A DNA stretch of 64,000 nt from Armillaria gallica. Lineage: Eukaryota; Basidiomycota; Agaricomycetes; Agaricales; Physalacriaceae. The stretch covers positions 7,006,001 to 7,070,000 of the forward strand of contig JBANDB010000001.1 in assembly GCA_037576215.1 (NCBI GenBank). Reading direction: 5' to 3'. Below the pieces are notes generated by a model. The model saw only the letters and a program-made list of their open reading frames with translations. It ran no database searches and was not told the origin of the DNA. Within the stretch, counting starts at the first letter, position 1. The number at the start of each line of letters is the position of its first letter. The position numbers and the translations under genes are program-made. Below, piece by piece: positions 34,438-47,046 of the stretch.

Positions 34438-37400
34438 AGGTGAACTGGGTATGATCTTTTCCCTAGGACATGATCCTGACAGCTGTTGTCCGACTCCCCA
34501 CTGAGGACGGCTCCAGGTAATCGATCTCGATGGGATTCAAACTGTTTACATCGACTACTGCAACTGTACCCAATCTCTGGGCCGATGGTGCCAGCTCCTC
34601 CGTTCCCACCTATTTCCTTCAACAGTTGTTGACCCCCAAATGGCTACGACATTTTGAACATTAGAGGTCTTTCATTTGCTCTCGTTCATGTCAAAGGTTT
34701 CTGGATATGAATTTTATCACACGTTGGTACGCCTGACAGATAATACTGGTACACATCAACCTCCAGTAAGTATGACGGTGTTCGGAAGTTTGTAACCTGT
34801 CAGCTAAATGATTGCACTAGAATCGGTTCCAAGCATTTATGAGGATGGTCCGTGAATGGTGGCACCTCAAGCTTCTGAAGCGGAAATTAAACAAATCACC
34901 TCGGGATTTCAAAGACACGCCTCCTGGCAAACTACCTGTTCCAGTCGGGTCATTGGCTGTCAAATGCCCTGCATGCCCATGGCCTGGCATCAATTTGGAT
35001 GAGGGATGGGAGACTGATCAACAAGATCCATATGTCTGTTTCTTTGTACGCAGGCTTCTTTCTAATGAGCTTATGATACTCTCAAGATGGAAATATACGC
35101 TATATGTTGCTATCGATGCTAACTTTCGATTGGTCCGCTTTGTAGTATCCAATGCCAGTCATGATCCCAGCTTGATCAATGGAGCAGGTTTCATGGTGGC
35201 CCAGGAGGAGTTTAGGAAGCATGTCGCTGAATACAGCAAACGTATCCCGTTCGACCCTAGTGATTGCTGAGATCATCAGGCGGTGAAGCTGGCGACTAGC
35301 AAACGCAGGGCAGGGTTGGCAACCAGCGGTGTGGCTACGGTCAACTGTGCTCATCATGATTCGAAGGGTCCAGCGGCAGTGACAATCCTCGATCACGGTG
35401 AAGAGTAAGTCACTGTACTTCTGGTGGCTAGCCTTACTTATTCCCTTTGCAGACAAGTACGAATGGATTATATTTTCTGCTCTTGAATGCAGCAGTCAGT
35501 GCCCCCACGTGTCGTGGTATCTTACGATATTAATTGTCAATGGTCGAAGAAATTATGGGAACGCATCGCAATATATCCTACTTCCATGAAGCCTCCTCAG
35601 GACCCTGGCGACTTCGTCTATCTTATTCCAAAGTTCCATCTACCGGCACATATTCCGAGTTGTCATATAAAGTACTCCTTTTACAAGACACCATATGTCG
35701 GGCAGACAGATGGAGAAGCCCCTGAGCGCGGTTGGAGTCGTCTCAATCAGCTGGCCCCGAGTTTGAAAGTGATGGGACCGGGTGGTTACCTGGACACCCT
35801 CGATGATCATATCGGCGACTACAATTACAGGAAGTCAGCCTTGATGTGTAAGAAGTGTGCCGTGTTCAATTGAAGTGTCTGATTCATTGCGTTTCAGTTT
35901 TGATGCTCCTGAATGGGATCAAGGAAGCGATTCCCGCACGATCTTTCTATGGCGCAGTGTATGTCGAATTCACGGCATCTCTTCCACCCAAGGATGTTCG
36001 CTTGTGGACTGAGGCTGTGGAAGGATGGGAAAGAGACCCAGTGAATGCAGTCAACCCTTTCGACACTACAGTTGCTCGTAAACATCCAAATTTATTGCTG
36101 TATATCTCATATTTGACATTGCCTGCCAGAATTAACCACCACGAAGGTTCGCTTGACACTGGCAGAAGAAGAAGCAGCGGAGCTGTCGAAGATCATTGCA
36201 CACGAAGCTGAGCAAAATGAAACGGCGGCAACAGGCAGACTCGAAGAGACGGTAGATACAGAGACGGTGCATGCAGAGCTACAGCATGATAGGGATGATG
36301 ATATTTTTCTGGTGCGACATGAAGTTGGCCCCAGTAGTATGATATTGCAAGGTGTTGAACTGGAGTCGGATCAGTGAGTTTTTCATTGTATAATCGGATT
36401 CTTCACTCTTAATGACCAAATTGGTAGACGTTGTCTCAAATTAGCTCACGCCACTCTGGGACCTCACTCCACGGACAGAGAATGCGCGAAGGTTACAGAA
36501 GGTCTAAATCGGTTGCGACGACGGCTCGATGTCTGGTTTGATATCCAGCAGGTATACATGCCGCGCGTAACTGCCCTTCGCGCGGAATGGAACAGGGCTC
36601 AGCTCGTTGCCAAAGCTGAGGCTGAGGCTGCTCGCGCTGCTGCTGATGAGGCGGCCACCACAAAATCTGGAAAGAAGAAGGGTCGCCGGCGGGGATGTCG
36701 AGTTAAGGTCTCCATCGAAGAAGCCCTTGACGCTGTTGATCTTCCCCTCTTTCTCCCCAGCTCCGTGATAGGTCATTTCTGTCAGAACAAGAAACTAATG
36801 GATTTCGAGTTTCGGCTGCGTGAGGCAGAGTCCTATGAATGTCTAACGACGTTGCGCCGCCAATTGATATTCCGCTCCCACATTTACAAGTTCAAGGACC
36901 AGAATGTGACCGGCCAGCTCATGAGCACACGGGCGAGATCCACCATCTCAAGCGTGATCAAGAACATTGATGAGGCCGCTGCAAGGTATCGCAAGCTTCG
37001 GGCGGATCTGGAGGTTTTGGCCGTGGCTTTAGGCGACGTGAAAGTTGGATGGGATCGACAACTGCGGGTTCTGAACGTGGCAGATGTTCGCCCATTGGAT
37101 GAAACTATGCCGGGGGAGACAGAAGGTCGGCGTGCAATGAGTTGGATATGGCGTGTTCATCGTCATGATACAGATGCGGAAGAGACGGCAGAAGGTATGT
37201 CTCTCCTTGCTGTTATGTTCTCTGATCTAAAATATATTGTTGTAGCCTTAAGGATCGAATGGTGCAAAACCCGCGCACGTGCCCATCGCTGGTGCGAGGA
37301 AGTTATTTTGGTGGAAGAAGAAATGAAACGTGTGAAGGCGTTCTTTGCATATGAAGCAAGAACTTGGATGTCACGGGCGGAACGAGGAGATATCTCCATA

Positions 37401-37718
37401 GGCGAAGTTGCATACACTCTGCGTCAGGCAGATATGCGCGTGCGTATGCGTCAGCACTGTATAGATATGTGGGCGCTGGTTCTTCCTGGATTGAAACGGG
37501 CGTCGTGCCGAAGTCGAATCGGGGACGTCCTCGTCGGGCAAGGCCTGGTGATGCTGGCTATGTTTATGGAGCAACATAAATTCAGTGTTGCATACGCGTG
37601 TAGTAAGTATTTAGATCAAATTTCTTTGTATGTTCAAAAAACATGGAATGAGACATACTCTGACATACGGATCCGGAAGAGGGAGGCGAACCATCAGGAA
37701 GTGAAAGGACGGAAATAG

Positions 37719-38090
37719 AAGCCATACACCAAACGTTGATGGGATGGGCATCAACATCAAGATCCACATCAAAGAAAGAATGCGACTGACACGAAAAACA
37801 CGAGAGATTTGATCCTATTTCCACAGTGGGTAGTATGGCGCGTGTAGCCCCGCAACCCGCCATCTTCATCGTCATTTACGGTGAGCTCATCATCGCCTGC
37901 AATGGGCTCACCCTCGAGGGAACAATTAAAGGCTGGCAGCCGTCTGCCCCTAGCCTTATATCCCCTGCAAAATCCCACTGTAGCAGCAAAGGCTTAATAG
38001 ATTATGCTTAAGTCTAGGGAGAAGGGATTAATACATTATGGCCATACAGGCACTACCGTCACTAATAGATTAAATGGCAATTAACGGATG
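37719..38090. other. Intergenic between KDZ and the tandem array
   Basis: No gene seen. Homology with the other array junctions starts at TATTATAACC (38091), so this stretch marks the left breakpoint of the array. Confidence 0.55.
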
Positions 38091-38248
38091 TATTATAACC
38101 ATTTTTTTGAGTGAAGACAATTCCAGGTAAGTAAGTATATACGAAAAACGAGAGAGAAAAACACGATGCTATGCTATGCTGAGATAGGGGATCATTTATA
38201 TGACTAAAGAGAACGAATGTGAGTACACGAACCAACCAAAAACGGACT

Positions 38249-39691
38249 TTATTTCTTTCCCAACGTCAAACTCTTCATACTCTCCTCCAAAATAGCCGCG
38301 ACCGAGCACGCGTCCCTCGATACCGTGCGTCCCACTTCCTTCCGCGGTTCGACATCGACATCTACTATTTGCACCACCGCCTTGCCTTCAAGGACCCTCC
38401 TCACCTTGTCCACGTCGAGCTTCCTCGAAGACGGGGACTCGGACCCAGAGAACGTGCCCCAGAATGCGCCACCCAGACAGCGAGGGCAGCGACCAACGCC
38501 TGTTCCTGCTCCTTCATCGGCGGGGGACTCTTCCTGCCAAGCACACCCTGGGACAAGATCGATTGTTTCCCTGACAACACCGTGCTTAGCGTCTTGCTCA
38601 TCATCGGCGGAGACGAAGGCGGTGAAGGGAGATTCGCCTTGTGCGACATCTGGGAGTATTTGGGACCCATGAACGAGGGAAGCCCATGGAGTGGGGTGGA
38701 GTAGAGGGGTAGAGAGGGGTTGGTGAATGGAGACGGCGAAAACAGTGATTTGTTCGGAGTCGGAGGCGAAGAAGGTGCCAATGATGGCGGGTACTGGGGT
38801 TGCTGTTGCGACATTTGCTCTGAGGCCATCTTTGACCAATGACCACAAGTGCATGCAGTACCTGCGTGAAAACGTACGTAAATAACTCGCAGCTCAGAAA
38901 AGATGAAGGATAATAAATACGTACATGTCAAGATTCTTCATCGTGAACAGGTTGTTGTCCGTGAATCCATCGAACCCGGGAGTGATAGGCGACATGATGT
39001 GTTTCTCTGCGTTGAGTGCCGGATTGATATTCTCGGATTTGGCCCATGCCATCTCCGGAATGAGCACCGTGTGCACGGGCGTGATGCCGCTACCCATCCT
39101 CGATGCGCCATCCCAAAAGCTCCCAGAGCGCGGTGATGCAACATCCTTCTGGGTGTTGGCAGTGATGAGGGACGGTGACGGTGATGTAGCATGGGGAACG
39201 GTTGCTGCAGGAGTAGGAGTCCGTATAGGGCCTGGAGGGGGGAGGCAGAGTACAGGGATATCCTCCGCCGTCGGTTCTGTATTCGAGCGACCCTCCAGTA
39301 GAGCCTTCTTCAAAGCCACAATCTCCTGGCGCAGCGCTACGTTTTCCGATTGAGTAGAGCCGAGCTCGTCCCTGATAGACTGCAAGAGACGGTCCCGCTC
39401 CGTGATATCGAGCTCAAGGGTCGATATGTACTCTGCGCCAGGTCAGTGGCGCTGACGAGTAAGAAAATACGGCTTACCTTTCCTCCGCACGTGGAAGTTT
39501 CATGCACGGATCTTGTCACGGAGCTGGCGCTTTTCTTTACTCAACATCTTGGCAAACACCTCGGGGGGCGGACGCCAGCCGGCAGGGAGGCCGTCGTCGT
39601 CGTCGATGTTTTCCTTGTCTTTGGGCACGACAACGGGAGCTGCCGTCTGCGTCGGTGCAGCTACGGACTTTTTGACAACGCAGTGTGACAT
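38249..39691 (-). pseudogene. bZIP gene copy D1, truncated
   Basis: Homologous to the intact D3 gene from within exon 1 to the stop. It lacks the first 200 or so codons: homology ends at about 39680, where S sequence begins. The basic region carries a stop, with Ala-TGA-Asn where D3 has Ala-Arg-Asn, consistent with CGA to TGA. In the last exon a 7-bp duplication (TTGACCAATGACCAC, about 38832-38845) and a 19-bp loss near 38470 shift the frame in opposite directions. The C-terminal Leu-Glu-Glu-Ser-Met motif before LTLGKK is intact. Not functional as a DNA-binding protein. Confidence 0.9.
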
Positions 39692-39846
39692 TCATCTGTT
39701 AATATCATGTTAGTGTGCTGCCACCAGAGGTAATTGATACCCTTACCTGCAAGGAACTTTTATTTATCTAGCTGCAAGCTTTAGATTAGCACTCGTCCCT
39801 GTCATCACAGAATCATACTCACCTAATACATGATTGTCAGACACCG

Positions 39847-41141
39847 CTATGACATTGCGTACTCAGTCCGACCCCATACCGTCTTCGCACTGGGTAAAAA
39901 TGTTACAAAGAGTGAAAACATCAATAAGAAATCAGCCAACTTACTGTCGTCGTCGCTGTGCCAAACACCATCTACCATCGCTGCAGTCCTCCATGTCTCA
40001 GATTCTTCGCAACGAGTGACAAAGCTTCCATGTTGCATATTTCTTTGCTCGTCGGAACCCAATACGTCGGGTTGGCCCTTGGGCTGAAATCACCACATTC
40101 GTCTCGACGTCGGCCTACAGAAGGCGGCGGTCCTTCTACACGGTCTCGGTGGCTTGATGGCCGGATATCTTCAGGAATGCTTCAAGGTCGATTACAGCAG
40201 TCTCAGCAGGGGCGCTAGATGCAGACTGCAGCATGCCCGTACCATTTCCGTCCATAGCTTCATTCTGCACTCACAGCCCGCCATCGACACCCCCTCAACC
40301 GCCACCATCCATGCCATCGATCCCCGTGTGAGCCCCAACACTGGGTCTAGATTCAAACCTGGCCAATATTACTGGCAATCCTGCCGAAGGAAAGAATCCC
40401 GTTCATCGCCGTTACCCTAGAGAAACGGAAGGTAAGCAACGAAATCTTAAACTATCCCTTGTCCAACTTACTGGTCATTAAACTGAACCCCAAGTTAAAG
40501 TACGGTGGCAAAAAGTGGCCATCGATGCCGGCGTTGGGGGGAAAAGAGCGAGCATTCTCAATGAAGCGACGACCTACATTGATGCCTCGTTAGATCAGTA
40601 ATATCTAAGTAGAAGAATTAAAAATCTCACTTTGGCAACGGAAGCGCTTGCAACTCCGTCTTCGTTCCCCACCGGCTTCTTCTCATCCACGCACGACAAC
40701 CTCCACAACGTCTCGATCCAGATCAACACTCCCGCATGCTACCAGTCCCTCGACGAGTAGCAAATGCCAAAATCCTGTAATATCAATGATACGTAAGCGA
40801 ATGGAAATGCAGCGGAGGGAGGCGACGTACATCGAAACTAGAGAGCCGTCACTCAAATCGTCGTGTAGTCCTACCAAGACAGGGAAAGCATGCCGGTTCA
40901 TGGCGTACTGTAATAAAGAATTTAAATTAAAAAAATTGGGACCAACAAGAAGGCACGGATGGCTGCTGTTGTGAGGGATGGTAGGGCAGCATACGCGTGT
41001 TATGAAGTCGAGACATCGAAGCAGAGCGTTGAGTTCCAAATCGGGACAGGACTGTTTGCCGAAGTCATGGCTGTGCCGGTAACACTCCGACCCTCTTACT
41101 CTCCGACGACGACGACGCGACGTGCCTTCTACCGGCGTCAT
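39847..41141 (-). pseudogene. S1: remnants of an unrecognised minus-strand gene
   Basis: Conserved with S2 (53190-54400). Coding-like blocks on the minus strand include HDFGKQSCPDLELNALLRC (about 41000-41075), HAFPVLVGLHDDLSDGSLVS ending at a GTACGT donor near 40830, LVACGSVDLDRD (about 40720-40760) and RFSRVTAMNGILSFGRI (about 40380-40435). An intron of about 56 bp (GTACGT...TTACAG) separates the second and third blocks in both copies. Compared with S2, a piece of about 430 bp is missing at about 40975. Stops and shifts are present. No domain recognised. Confidence 0.4.
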
Positions 41142-41156
41142 CGAAGATAGACTTTA

Positions 41157-42780
41157 ATGGGTACTTATGGCCTGCTTGGTGAGTCTTGTCGTTCTTTCTT
41201 ATGCTTATCTTGTCTAATTTCAGGTCGAGGAGCGGCATCCACCTTCTCTAGGGAACTTTTCGTGTTCGGATGGGACGACGTGGAAGGACGCGACAAGACG
41301 CGTCGACTTGCCCGAGATACATGCGGTCGATGGACGCCCGGTGGGTACCTGTTGCACCTCTCCCGTTTCTCATCCTCTCCTCTTTAGTCTGATTTCTCCA
41401 CCCCCGACGACATTCTCTATCACCACATTGGTTTTTCTTTTTTTCTGCAACGCTGTCGAGTTTGAAGACCATGCTCCGAGAGGGATAGGCAGGGGTACTA
41501 GGACAGCATGTCCGGAGAGGATGTGCGGGGGTTGAGTGGATGTCATCTACGTCAAGTGCACGGACATGCACCTGTGACCTCCCTCCCTTCCCATCCATCA
41601 CATCCCCGCTGGCCGAGTAGCACCACACCTGCCCTGGTCACTACTGCATGCGAGGACGCCATCCCTTTACGGAATCTCTCGATGCATTACGGACATCTTG
41701 AGTCGATGAACAGGCCTTGAAGGATGATAGCACGGCGCAAGGGACAGGGCAAGACTAGGTCGGCGGGTCGGCGTTGGACGATGTATCGTCTTCCGGCGAG
41801 CAAGGTGTTGGCATCAGGGAGGTGGACGTCTCCTACCCATCACCACCCTCTCCCTCCCTTTCCCGTGCCCATCTCCAGTTCTTTCCCTTCATCCGCCATC
41901 CTGTGCGCCATATGAGCTCGGCTACATCGTGGGAGGCAGACTTTGGTGGTCGGATCTTGCCTCTACGCTATGTATCGACATCCGGCAAGCGAGGGCAACA
42001 GTGTCGTCGAAGTGGTGGATTATCTTTAAAAAGTTTAGCACTGAAGTGCACGTTCGCAACATAGGTACGTCTTTTGCGACCTCAACAACTCGTTTTTTTC
42101 GCTGACTATTTAAGTGCAGTTTCGGCTTACCTTTAACATTCAACGTCAACGTTCAAACTTCGCAATTCAGCTTCAAGCTTCAAGCTTCAAGCCTCCTCGC
42201 ACGCGTATCATTGGACGGGGACTTTTGCGCTCCCACGATGTATCGACGTCCGGCGAGCAAGGAGTCAGGGACACTTCAATGGAAGTGTGTAGCTCGGAGA
42301 CGCCCATGCCCAAGGTATGTTGCTGCCATGTCATTGACTACCTTCCTCACAAATTATTTTTATCCTGCCGCCTAGCTCCAGAACAACGGCCCCATCATGG
42401 CAAGAACCTATGCGCCGTCACGATGTACTGATGTCCGGTGAGCTAGGGCATGATATCGAGGTAGCAACACTGCGGGAAGCACGGAACTCAGAAGCTGTGG
42501 AGCACGAGGTGTGTAGCTACGACGTCGGTAGCTGCTATTGTGGCTAACATAACGGCAGACTCGAATTCGGACGTTTGCAATGACTGTCGAAGACTACTTG
42601 GACGACAATATTGCGCCGCTGCAACGTATCGACATCCGGTGAGCACGATGTGACAGCAAGGCTGGTAGGAGTCTAACAAGACGCGTGCTTCAAGAACAAG
42701 TATCGGGAAATACGGAGATGGTACGTTTTCCTACACCAATCTTCTCTGTTCGTTCTGTGCTAATACCATTCCGTTTAGCT
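41157..42780 (+). pseudogene. S1: repeated-exon remnant, plus strand
   Basis: Shared with S2 (54410-56030). The first exon-like piece (after TTTCAG at 41222) corresponds to an S2 frame reading SEVDAPQQVASLLSREEPSC. Downstream, a 20-25 bp word close to TGTATCGACATCCGGCGAGC occurs five times (about 41781, 41970, 42237, 42421 and 42625), spaced 180-270 bp. Several occurrences are followed by GT donors and AG acceptors (for example 42314-42374 and 42510-42557). In one frame the word reads VSTSGEQG. Function unknown, and stops make the present copy non-coding. Confidence 0.4.
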
Positions 42781-43118
42781 ATGTAGCCCCCGAGCGCAAT
42801 GAAACTGGCGAGTTTCCGATCCCGCGAGAACTCACTTCGCATTTTTAGGCTCCGTCTCGACCCTGCATCAAGTTCAAAAAGAAGTTAACTGCCCTACGGC
42901 GCCTATGATCAACCCCGTTAATCCTGTCGCGGCTAATTAAATAGCCGCCGTTATTGAGGCGACTCGGGGTTTGGCAACTGCGTGAGGTGCTTGTGTCGGA
43001 TTCTGTGATGTTGGAACTAGAACAGTGAGCTGACTGTTCTTTGATTTGCGGAACAGATGCTGACTTGCTGTTATTGCAGCTTGATATTGATTCCGCTTAC
43101 GGCTTACCATTTCAGAGG

Positions 43119-43150
43119 GAGTCTCGTCGCGTTTCTGTGCGACGAGACTC
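43119..43150. repeat. Perfect 12-bp hairpin
   Basis: GAGTCTCGTCGC (43119-43130) and GCGACGAGACTC (43139-43150) around the 8-base loop GTTTCTGT. Confidence 0.85.
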
Positions 43151-43240
43151 TACCTTTTGTTTATGGCCTTTTGGCCCACGAACGGCAAGCGCCGGTCTGC
43201 CGTCGGATTGATATCAACGAGAGACTACGCTTGGCTGCAG

Positions 43241-43273
43241 CACGAAACGGGAGGAAGGCCCTCCCGTTTCGTG
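43241..43273. repeat. Perfect 14-bp hairpin
   Basis: CACGAAACGGGAGG (43241-43254) and CCTCCCGTTTCGTG (43260-43273) around the loop AAGGC. Confidence 0.85.
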
Positions 43274-44855
43274 TGCTTGAGCATACCTTCGGGGTGGGCA
43301 AATTACTATGATCCTACGAGCTCTGACCCTCTCCTGATCGTGTACCCTAGTAGTATCAATGCCATGCTCCTGCTTTCTGATTCTCTACCTCCCACCTCCT
43401 TGTCGAGATATCAAGATTTTTGTCATTTCGGTTGGCCGACATGTGAATGCTGACGAAGTTCACTGATTATCAGTTTCAATCCCAACCTTGTGGCACTTAT
43501 CCCCGCGTCACATTTGGATGCTGATTTCGGAGGTGGATTTCCCTACGAGCATAGATCCTCGTGTAAGTATCCATTAGGTTTCGAGTTATTGTATTCATGT
43601 CACGAGCCGTGTGAACAAGAGGCCCCAGATGGAACGCGCATTGAAGAAGGAGAACCAGAGGCGGCCTCGAATATCCTGTCAGTGCTTCTCCCGTTCGACC
43701 TCTTCACAAATTGACTAATGTGAATGTACATCAAGGCGCGACAAAGCCTCATCAGATACAACCACCACCGTCGATATACCTATCACGGACAAGCTTGCTG
43801 ACGTAACTTCCTGAACGTCAGAATTTGTAGTCCACTGGTAAATGTTTGCTTCGAATGGGTTATAGCACCCATCGTCTGGATTGTCTATCTCGCGAACGTG
43901 TTAGTGGCCCAATATTCCAATTTCCCGATATGACGGCTGTATTCCGTCCCTCTGGGAAGCATTGTGTGAACTGGAAATCGGTATAGTAAGGTCCAGGAAG
44001 GCAGCGTAGACTGGTTCGTACCTTCCAATCGATCTTATCATCACGGCCAAAATTGTACCCCTTCACGCCGAGGGTCGATGGCAATATTGTTTATACTGAT
44101 GTTTCTGTATAAGAGGGTTAGTACATCTCAGGGATTAACCTCAAGACAACGTTGCGTATGTGCAATGTTTAGACTATGTATGAACATCGTTGAACGACTC
44201 TGAGCCCTGACTCAATGATCAGAATCTCCCATCAATAGCTGAATCTTTTCCCATAAGCGAAATAAAGACTCAACGCCAAGAAGTTGTCCAAAAGGTTCTA
44301 TGAATTTCACTCAACAATGAAACGACGGACACGAGAACGAGGGGTTTTCAACAGAGAAAAGGTCACAGCTTCTTTCAGAATATCGTTAGCACCAAATAAA
44401 CTAGCAGAGAGCTGTTTCATTCTTGCTTATTGAATGGAAAATCTATGGAATACCGCTAAATTTCGGGGCTTCGGAGTGGGAGAATGGAGTAGAGGACGCG
44501 TGTTGAGCATCCATTCCGCTCGACACGGTCCGATCAACCGAGCACCAATCGAGTGGCTGTGTTTGCCATTTACCACTCCCTCCAACGACCGCGATGCTCC
44601 CATTTCTTTATTCAACAGCCCTTTTGTGGGCGTAAAAAGTGAGCAATTCCTACTTGAATGATTACTCGTACTTTTTTCAAGGATCTTTATAGTCCTGAGA
44701 GCCCGGGGCAGCGACTATAAGCCAGCAGGCTTTGGTTAGTGCAATGTCAGCCACGTCGTGCACAGATCAGCTCGGAATTGGTGGACAGAAGGTATGCTTT
44801 ATTGATTTCAGTACTTATTGGTCTCATTAAGATACTTTTAGCTCATCTGGCGGCA

Positions 44856-45902
44856 TCAAGGGCCCCAGAAAGCATGTGCTTCGCCTTCTCTCCCGCGCGT
44901 AAGCCCTCGTATAGGGTAGCACTGCCTATCGAATCGTTGACAACGACCCCTCGACACCGCGGATGCGACTACCACACCACCAATTTCATGGCGAGACCCA
45001 ATACGAACCTGCTGCGACTGGCAATCTGACTCACGCACATCGGCCGTAATCGCCGTTGGGCACGCTATCCCCGCGTATCTATGCTGCGATATCGCCGCAG
45101 ATTCGAAATCGGACCCCATCTCGCAGCGGGAGGGTACCTGGAACGCGAACGCAACCACAACGGCGACGACGATGGCTAGGACGGTGACGACAATGATGGG
45201 AAAGTGGGAGGACGTTAAGCACAAAGCAGGAGTGCGGTATATGCTGGTGCAATGCTATAGACCAGAAGGGAAGACATAGGATGAGAAGTGTAGAAGGTTG
45301 CGAGCGGGGGGCAGGATGGTCATCGGGCCACAAATGTCTAACGACTGCGGTGACGATGACGTCTATCTCGGAATAGATTATGCCCTCAAATACACGACAG
45401 ACGACACCAAAGCGATGGTGATGCGAACACTGACGCCCTCGCCGCTGCCATCCCACCCAAAACCAACATGGGTCCCTACTGCCCTCCCCAGTCCATCGAT
45501 GTACTCCAGCTCTGTGTATCTCCCATTTTCGACATGGGTAGCACAATTCTGAGGTCGGCATCTCTCCTAGACGTCATCATCGTCGATGTCCACTGACGAT
45601 AACCCCACACTCGCATCTCCGCTGCATCCCGGGCTCGCCAATGACAGTACGGCCATCATTGACCATCCACCTTTGTTTTCGACATCGGGGAATGCGATGG
45701 TGGTCTTCGTTTTCCCTTGCGAGCTTACCTCGCCTCTCGACGGCACCGCAGATCCGTAGCACATCCCCAGCACATACCACCGCTGCAAACTCATGGCCCG
45801 AGCTATATCCTGCTGTATACACCATAGGGCAGCGTGACGTTCCGCCCTGCATACCTGCCCAACAACACCAACGCTATCTGCTGCGACCAAAATCAACTTC
45901 AC
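44856..45902 (-). pseudogene. Remnant of a membrane-protein gene (copy B)
   Basis: The minus strand carries the transmembrane run IIVVTVLAIVVAVVVAFAF (about 45132-45200) also seen in copies A and C. Upstream on the same strand are protein-like segments at 45902-45567 (AVPSRGEVSSQGKTKTTIAF...GGWSMMAVL) and about 45550-45380 (CATHVENGRYTELEYIDGLG). The pieces lie in different frames and I could not find a splice pattern linking them all. It may be a multi-exon single-pass membrane protein gene or its relic. No family recognised. Confidence 0.35.
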
Positions 45903-47046
45903 CCCAATCCTCCAATTTTCCGTTTTACATGCCGTCTCACGACTCTCGTGTTTTGCCAGTCAGCGCGCATATGCTGACCCCATCCCACCTCTATGTATCT
46001 ATTATACTTGGCTGTTAACTCCGTACTGCATGGAAGCAAGTCATCAATTTAGGATTTTTTGTTGACTTTTATATCAGATTTAGATTTGAGATCAACACGA
46101 AAATCCTTGAGGTCCAAACCCTGCGGGGCCAACATCATTTTGGCTTCGACTACATCCCGCGATGGAAGTGCGGACTCGTGCCAAACATGCTCGTGCGGCG
46201 ACCGCAACGGTCCACTCGGCTAAGTATCAGAATGCTATGCATTTCTTGCCCCCACATCATTCTCCGGTCACTCTCTTACGGAGGTGTCAGTACCTTATTG
46301 CTTTGACAAACAGCATGGTCCATGTGGTCGTTCGATATCAATTGGACTCAGACGCCTTTTGCGATAGGCTGAACTTTTCATACTCCGGAGCTTCAGTTGG
46401 TTGTTATATGTTTCTTTAGGGCCAAAACAAGACCTTGTATCAACAGGGGATTCGAGCGTCTTCGAAACGAAGAGGGAATGCAATAGATTTTATGGCATGC
46501 TTTTCCGTGCCGGACGAAGTTCCATATATACACATTCCCAGCCCGCAAATGAATGGGAGACGGCTGCAGATATGCCCTGAAAGATCCGACCAGTCCGGAT
46601 GACGTGGAAACGAAATCTGAACCCCCTTCCTCTCAACCACCATGAGCAGCACGGACAAGCCAGATGAGAAACAGTAAGATTCAGATTATAGCCCATCTTT
46701 ATAAGAGCCTCTGCTGATTTCCGTATCCATAGACCGCGCCGATACATTCATAGTGAGTAATGGATCTGTCTCTCGAAACCTGAACTCTGCCTCATCGTAT
46801 AATTCTTTTCGTAAAGTCGACGTTCACAGGTCTCTGCCTGAGGGTCACGGACCACAGCCGGACGTTCAACTACCCGAGGTTCAAGGGCCTTCGCCTGGCG
46901 ATCAACTACTCGCTTCCTCCAAGATCAAGATAAAACTGGCCGCTGGAGGCAACGTTCAAAAGTCGTCTATCTTAAAGGTCAAATCTAATCCGCCGGCGAT
47001 AGTCACCTGGATCATTGCTTTGTGAGCGTTAATTGGCACATTAATC

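Larger units (their letters stand above)
33015..37718 (+). pseudogene. KDZ-family (CxC2-type) transposase, disrupted
   Basis: Start MMRRLLKKTK at 33015. A Cys cluster (CAGCQ...CSSC...CSEC) precedes YANPFHHIQ, as in CxC2-type KDZ proteins. After a MITE insertion come FHLLSFMSKVSGYEFYHTL, CPACPWPG, AIDANFRL and the catalytic core, with YDINCQW (about 35523), FHLPAH (about 35635) and TDGEAPERGW (about 35708). The C-terminus (36513-37718) is a long Arg/Glu-rich helical domain (RIEWCKTRARAHRW). Introns include 33366-33414 (GC-AG). Stops at 33556-33558, in the segment after the MITE, and near 35268 are TGA where Arg is usual. KDZ elements are large transposons expanded in mushrooms. Terminal repeats were not found. 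Inactive. Confidence 0.88.
42781..44340. other. S1 distal part, structured and largely non-coding
   Basis: Aligns with S2 56015-56830 except for about 200 bp at roughly 43100-43300 that S2 lacks. No gene can be assembled. It holds two strong hairpins described separately. Confidence 0.5.
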
